Origin: Gemmobacter sp.
GTDB lineage: Bacteria > Pseudomonadota > Alphaproteobacteria > Rhodobacterales > Rhodobacteraceae
Assembly (NCBI GenBank): GCA_030656535.1
Contig: JAUSPL010000294.1
Location: 1-7,406 of the forward strand
DNA length: 7,406 nucleotides
Reading direction: 5' to 3'
The number at the start of each line of letters is the position of its first letter. Position 1 is the first letter of the stretch. This document shows positions 5,211 to 7,406 of the stretch, piece after piece. The position numbers and the translations under genes are program-made. The notes beneath the pieces were generated by a model that was not told where the DNA came from, made no database searches, and was given only the letters and a program-made list of their open reading frames with translations.

Positions 5211-6038
5211 ATGCCAGACACCACACAGGACCTGATCCGCAACCCTGCCGGCGGGATACCGCGCCTGCTTGCGATCATGCGCGCCTTGCGTGATCCGGCG
5301 TCCGGGTGCCCGTGGGATCTGGTTCAGGATTTCGACACCATCACGCCCTACACGATCGAGGAAGCGCACGAAGTCGCCGATGCAATCAGCCGCCGCGCCT
5401 GGGAAGAGCTGCAAGGCGAACTGGGGGATTTGCTGTTTCAGGTGGTCTATCACGCCCAGATGGCCAACGAGGCAGGGTTGTTTGATTTCGACGCCGTGGT
5501 GCAGACGATTTCAGACAAGATGGTTGCCCGGCACCCGCATGTCTTTGGCGATGAATCCCGCGACAAATCGCCCGAGCAGCAAACCGCAGACTGGGAGGCG
5601 ATCAAGGCGCTTGAACGTGCGGACAAGGCCGAGGCCCGCGTTCTTGACGGCGTGGCGATGGGCCTTCCCGGTCTGACCCGCGCGGTCAAGCTGCAAAAGC
5701 GGGCAGCAAGGGTCGGGTTTGACTGGCCTTCCACCGATCAGGTGCTGGACAAGATCGTCGAGGAAACCCGCGAACTGGTCGAAGCACGCGACACCTTGGG
5801 CGACGCGGAAAGGGCCGAAGAGTTCGGCGACCTTTTGTTCGTCATGGCCAATCTGGCCCGACACATGGACATCGATCCCGAAGCCGCCTTGCGCGCCGCG
5901 AACGCGAAATTCACCCGGCGGTTTGGCCGGATCGAGGATTGGCTGTCTGCGCAGGGCAAAGCCCCCGGCGACAGCGATCTTGCCGAAATGGATGCGCTGT
6001 GGAACCGCGCAAAAGCCGAAGAAAAGGCCGCGCGATAA
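5211..6038 (+). CDS. mazG: Nucleoside triphosphate pyrophosphohydrolase MazG
   Basis: MazG is a cytoplasmic all-alpha NTP pyrophosphatase that hydrolyses (d)NTPs to NMP and pyrophosphate, cleaning the nucleotide pool and in E. coli affecting ppGpp levels. The protein has 275 residues (E. coli 263) with two MazG domains. Domain 1 has GCPWD (32-36), EEAHE (50-54) and ELGD (70-73). Domain 2 has EETRE (184-188) and EFGD (204-207). Both therefore keep the Mg2+-binding EExxE plus ExxD pattern. KMVARHPHVFGD (103-114) and GLPGLTRAVKLQKRAARVGFDW begin the linker and second half as in the family. The start at ATG 5211 is supported by family length and by AAAGG 8 bases upstream. The frame stays open back to 4995, but that extension is antisense to the amidohydrolase. 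The TAA-ended gene is followed by the promoter of the iron-binding protein. Confidence 0.96.
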   Translation: MPDTTQDLIRNPAGGIPRLLAIMRALRDPASGCPWDLVQDFDTITPYTIEEAHEVADAISRRAWEELQGELGDLLFQVVYHAQMANEAGLFDFDAVVQTISDKMVARHPHVFGDESRDKSPEQQTADWEAIKALERADKAEARVLDGVAMGLPGLTRAVKLQKRAARVGFDWPSTDQVLDKIVEETRELVEARDTLGDAERAEEFGDLLFVMANLARHMDIDPEAALRAANAKFTRRFGRIEDWLSAQGKAPGDSDLAEMDALWNRAKAEEKAAR

Positions 6039-6060
6039 TCCCATCTGAAAAACTCAGGTA

Positions 6061-6089
6061 TTGACCAAAGCGAATTAGTCGGGAATAAG
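6061..6089 (+). promoter_or_regulatory. Sigma-70-type promoter for the ferric-iron binding protein gene
   Basis: TTGACC (6061-6066), a 17-base spacer, then AATAAG (6084-6089): five of six and four of six matches to the -35 and -10 consensus, with optimal spacing. This is the best promoter match I can read in the window. Transcription would start near 6096, giving a leader of about 27 bases with its ribosome-binding site AAAGGA at 6110-6115. The left arm of the inverted repeat at 6075-6086 covers the spacer and the -10. Confidence 0.5.
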
Positions 6090-6111
6090 CAGCAACAGCA
6101 TTCCCGACTAA
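6075..6111. promoter_or_regulatory. 12-bp inverted repeat over the promoter, probable iron-responsive operator
   Basis: TTAGTCGGGAAT (6075-6086) and ATTCCCGACTAA (6100-6111) are perfect inverted repeats separated by 13 bases. They flank the predicted transcription start, and the left arm overlaps the -10. There is no T run after the right arm, so it is not a normal terminator for mazG. The hexamer GACTAA or its complement occurs at 6075, 6106 and 6114, with a near match GACCAA at 6063. Genes of this type in Rhodobacterales are usually controlled by iron regulators (Irr, RirA/IscR or Fur family); which one binds here is inference. If transcribed from further upstream, the repeat would form an mRNA hairpin touching the ribosome-binding site. 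Confidence 0.5.
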
Positions 6112-6122
6112 AGGACTAAGTT

Positions 6123-7130
6123 ATGTCATTCCGCTCTGCTCTGTTCGCCTCGGTCGCAGTACTGGTGGCGCTGCCCGCCCTGGCCGAAGAGGTCAACGTC
6201 TATACCAGCCGTCAAGCCTTCCTGATTGAACCGGTGCTGGAGGCGTTCACCAAGGAAACCGGCATCACCGTCAATCTTGCGCATATCGACAAAGGCTTGG
6301 TCGAGCGGCTGAAATCCGAAGGCAGCCGGTCCCCGGCTGACCTCGTGATGACGGTGGATATCGCAAACCTTCAACAGATCGTCGATGCCGATGTGCTACA
6401 GCCCGTCGACAACGCCGTTCTGAAAGCTGCCGTCCCCGAAAGCATGCGCAGCCCGGATGACCTTTGGTTTGCACTGACCAGCCGCGCCCGCGTCGTCTAT
6501 GCCAGCAAGGACCGCGTGGCGGATGGTGAGGTCACCACCTACGAAGACCTGACCTCGGACAAATGGAAAGGCCGCATCTGCACCCGCCCCGGTGTGCACG
6601 ACTATAACCTTGCGCTGCTGGCAGCCGTGATCGCGCATCACGGCGAACAGGAGGCCAAGGAATGGGCAGCCGGTCTGCGCGCCAATCTGGCGAAAAAGCC
6701 CGAAGGCAACGACCGTGGTCAGGTGAAATCCATCTGGGCCGACGAATGTGACATCAGCCTGACCAACACCTACTACATGGGCGCGATGCTGGCCGACCCG
6801 GAACAAAAGGCTTGGGCCGAGTCTGTCCGGATCATCTTTCCCAAGTTTGAAGACGGCGGCACGCATGTGAACGTATCGGGGATCGCCATGACCAAGGCTG
6901 CACCGAACAAGGACGCCGCGATCAAGTTGATGGAATACCTTGTGTCACCAGAAGCCCAGGCCATCTATGCCGAAGTGAACCACGAGTTCCCGGTACTGGA
7001 GGGCGCGAAACGTTCAGACCTGGTCGCAAGCTGGGGGGACTTCACCCCCGATACGCTGAACCTGACAGAACTGGCCAAACTGCGTCCCGCCGCGCTGCGC
7101 ATCATGGAAGAGGTCGGTTACGACAACTGA
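6123..7130 (+). CDS. Fe(3+) ABC transporter periplasmic substrate-binding protein (FbpA/FutA type)
   Basis: A 335-residue periplasmic protein that captures ferric iron and hands it to an inner-membrane ABC permease. It has a Sec signal peptide at 1-21 (basic start, hydrophobic core, then ALPALA before EE). The mature protein opens VNVYTSRQ, the family's first strand, with a candidate ligand Tyr27. Others are Tyr161 (VHDYNLAL) and the adjacent Tyr217-Tyr218 (TNTYYMGAM), the tyrosine pair typical of ferric-binding proteins. HVNVSGIAMTKAAPNKDAA and AIKLMEYLVSPEAQAIYAEVNHEFPV are C-terminal lobe signatures. Cys153 and Cys209 could form a periplasmic disulfide. AAAGGA (6110-6115) lies 7 bases before the ATG. 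It is probably induced by low iron through the operator at 6075-6111. No permease or ATPase gene follows directly; a terminator does. Confidence 0.94.
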   Translation: MSFRSALFASVAVLVALPALAEEVNVYTSRQAFLIEPVLEAFTKETGITVNLAHIDKGLVERLKSEGSRSPADLVMTVDIANLQQIVDADVLQPVDNAVLKAAVPESMRSPDDLWFALTSRARVVYASKDRVADGEVTTYEDLTSDKWKGRICTRPGVHDYNLALLAAVIAHHGEQEAKEWAAGLRANLAKKPEGNDRGQVKSIWADECDISLTNTYYMGAMLADPEQKAWAESVRIIFPKFEDGGTHVNVSGIAMTKAAPNKDAAIKLMEYLVSPEAQAIYAEVNHEFPVLEGAKRSDLVASWGDFTPDTLNLTELAKLRPAALRIMEEVGYDN

Positions 7131-7149
7131 TCCTTGCTTGACCTGACAC

Positions 7150-7183
7150 AAAACCCGCCCGGCACCTGCCCGGGCGGGTTTTT
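7150..7183 (+). terminator. Intrinsic terminator of the iron-binding protein gene
   Basis: AAAACCCGCCCGG (7150-7162) pairs with CCGGGCGGGTTTT (7170-7182), a 13-bp perfect stem around a 7-base loop, followed by the T run TTTTT (7179-7183). It starts 20 bases after the stop codon. It separates the binding-protein gene from the PqiA-like gene, so the two are probably not one operon. The A run on the 5' side would allow some function on the minus strand too. Confidence 0.93.
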
Positions 7184-7262
7184 GCATGCCTGACGCGGGA
7201 CCATGTGTTGTGTGCGGGATGAAATCGTTCCACATCAGTCCGACCCCGTACCGGAGCCGTCG

Positions 7263-7406
7263 ATGACCCGTCACACCCTGATCGCAGCCAATGCCGCGCT
7301 TGCCGTGCTGTTTCCGGTCGCATGGTTCGCGCCGCTGATGACCGTCAAGGTCAAGCTGCAGTTCTGGGCGTCGGGGACCGAGCTATCGGTGCTGTCGATG
7401 CTGCAA
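7263..7406 (+). CDS. PqiA-like (paraquat-inducible protein A family) membrane protein, N-terminal part, cut by window edge
   Basis: Forty-eight residues are visible, starting MTRHTLIAANAALAVLFPVA. The segment from about residue 6 to 22 is a hydrophobic transmembrane helix, followed by WFAPLM and then a periplasmic-looking loop leading to GTELSVLSMLQ. This resembles the short PqiA-family proteins annotated in Rhodobacterales, where the sequence continues into further transmembrane helices. E. coli PqiA belongs to a system linking inner and outer membrane lipid transport, but the short alphaproteobacterial relatives are uncharacterised as far as I know. GGAG (7253-7256) is 6 bases before the ATG. 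The assignment rests on a short N terminus, so another small membrane protein is possible. Confidence 0.6.
   Translation, partial: MTRHTLIAANAALAVLFPVAWFAPLMTVKVKLQFWASGTELSVLSMLQ

Noticed and set aside
5511..6044. A 177-codon minus-strand open frame antisense to mazG
   Set aside because: Shadow frame; MazG on the plus strand has both metal-binding motifs and the expected length.
6075..6111. Inverted repeat read as the mazG terminator
   Set aside because: No T run follows the right arm, the loop is 13 bases, and it overlaps a good promoter for the next gene, so an operator fits better.

Overview
The window looks like chromosome of a Rhodobacterales (Roseobacter-group) alphaproteobacterium. 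The basis is GC-rich sequence, strong G/C third-position codon use, the style of the rpsB-tsf proteins, a double-domain MazG, an FbpA/FutA-type ferric-iron binding protein and a short PqiA-like membrane protein. The genus cannot be fixed from sequence alone.

Layout. 1-331 (minus) is the N-terminal part of a FAD-dependent oxidoreductase that runs off the left edge. Divergent from it, 435-1310 (plus) encodes a LuxR-type regulator with an autoinducer-binding-like domain and a C-terminal HTH. Two residues of its ligand pocket that are near-invariant in true acyl-homoserine-lactone receptors are changed. 1311-1939 is 629 bases without a credible gene, but it is structured: a 15-bp palindrome, two diverged tandem copies of a roughly 235-250-bp element, each ending in nearly the same hairpin, and a bidirectional terminator formed by the second hairpin.

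1940-3685 (minus) is the rpsB-tsf translation operon (ribosomal protein S2, elongation factor Ts), with a very GC-rich hairpin between the two genes. About 300 bases of leader lie upstream of rpsB. 3984-5147 (minus) is an M20-family amidohydrolase. Divergent from it across 63 bases is mazG (5211-6038, plus). 6123-7130 (plus) is a periplasmic ferric-iron ABC transporter binding protein with its own promoter, a 12-bp inverted repeat over the promoter that is probably an iron-responsive operator, and a strong terminator at 7150-7183. No permease or ATPase gene follows directly. At 7263 a PqiA-like membrane protein begins and runs off the right edge.

Most of the window is ordinary core genome: translation, nucleotide-pool cleaning, peptide or amide hydrolysis and iron uptake. 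The parts worth a second look are the duplicated intergenic element with its covarying hairpins (1311-1873), the altered LuxR-type pocket, and the dense GACTAA/TTAGTC motif cluster in front of the iron-binding protein gene. I see no CRISPR array, phage gene, transposase, defence system, tRNA or rRNA.
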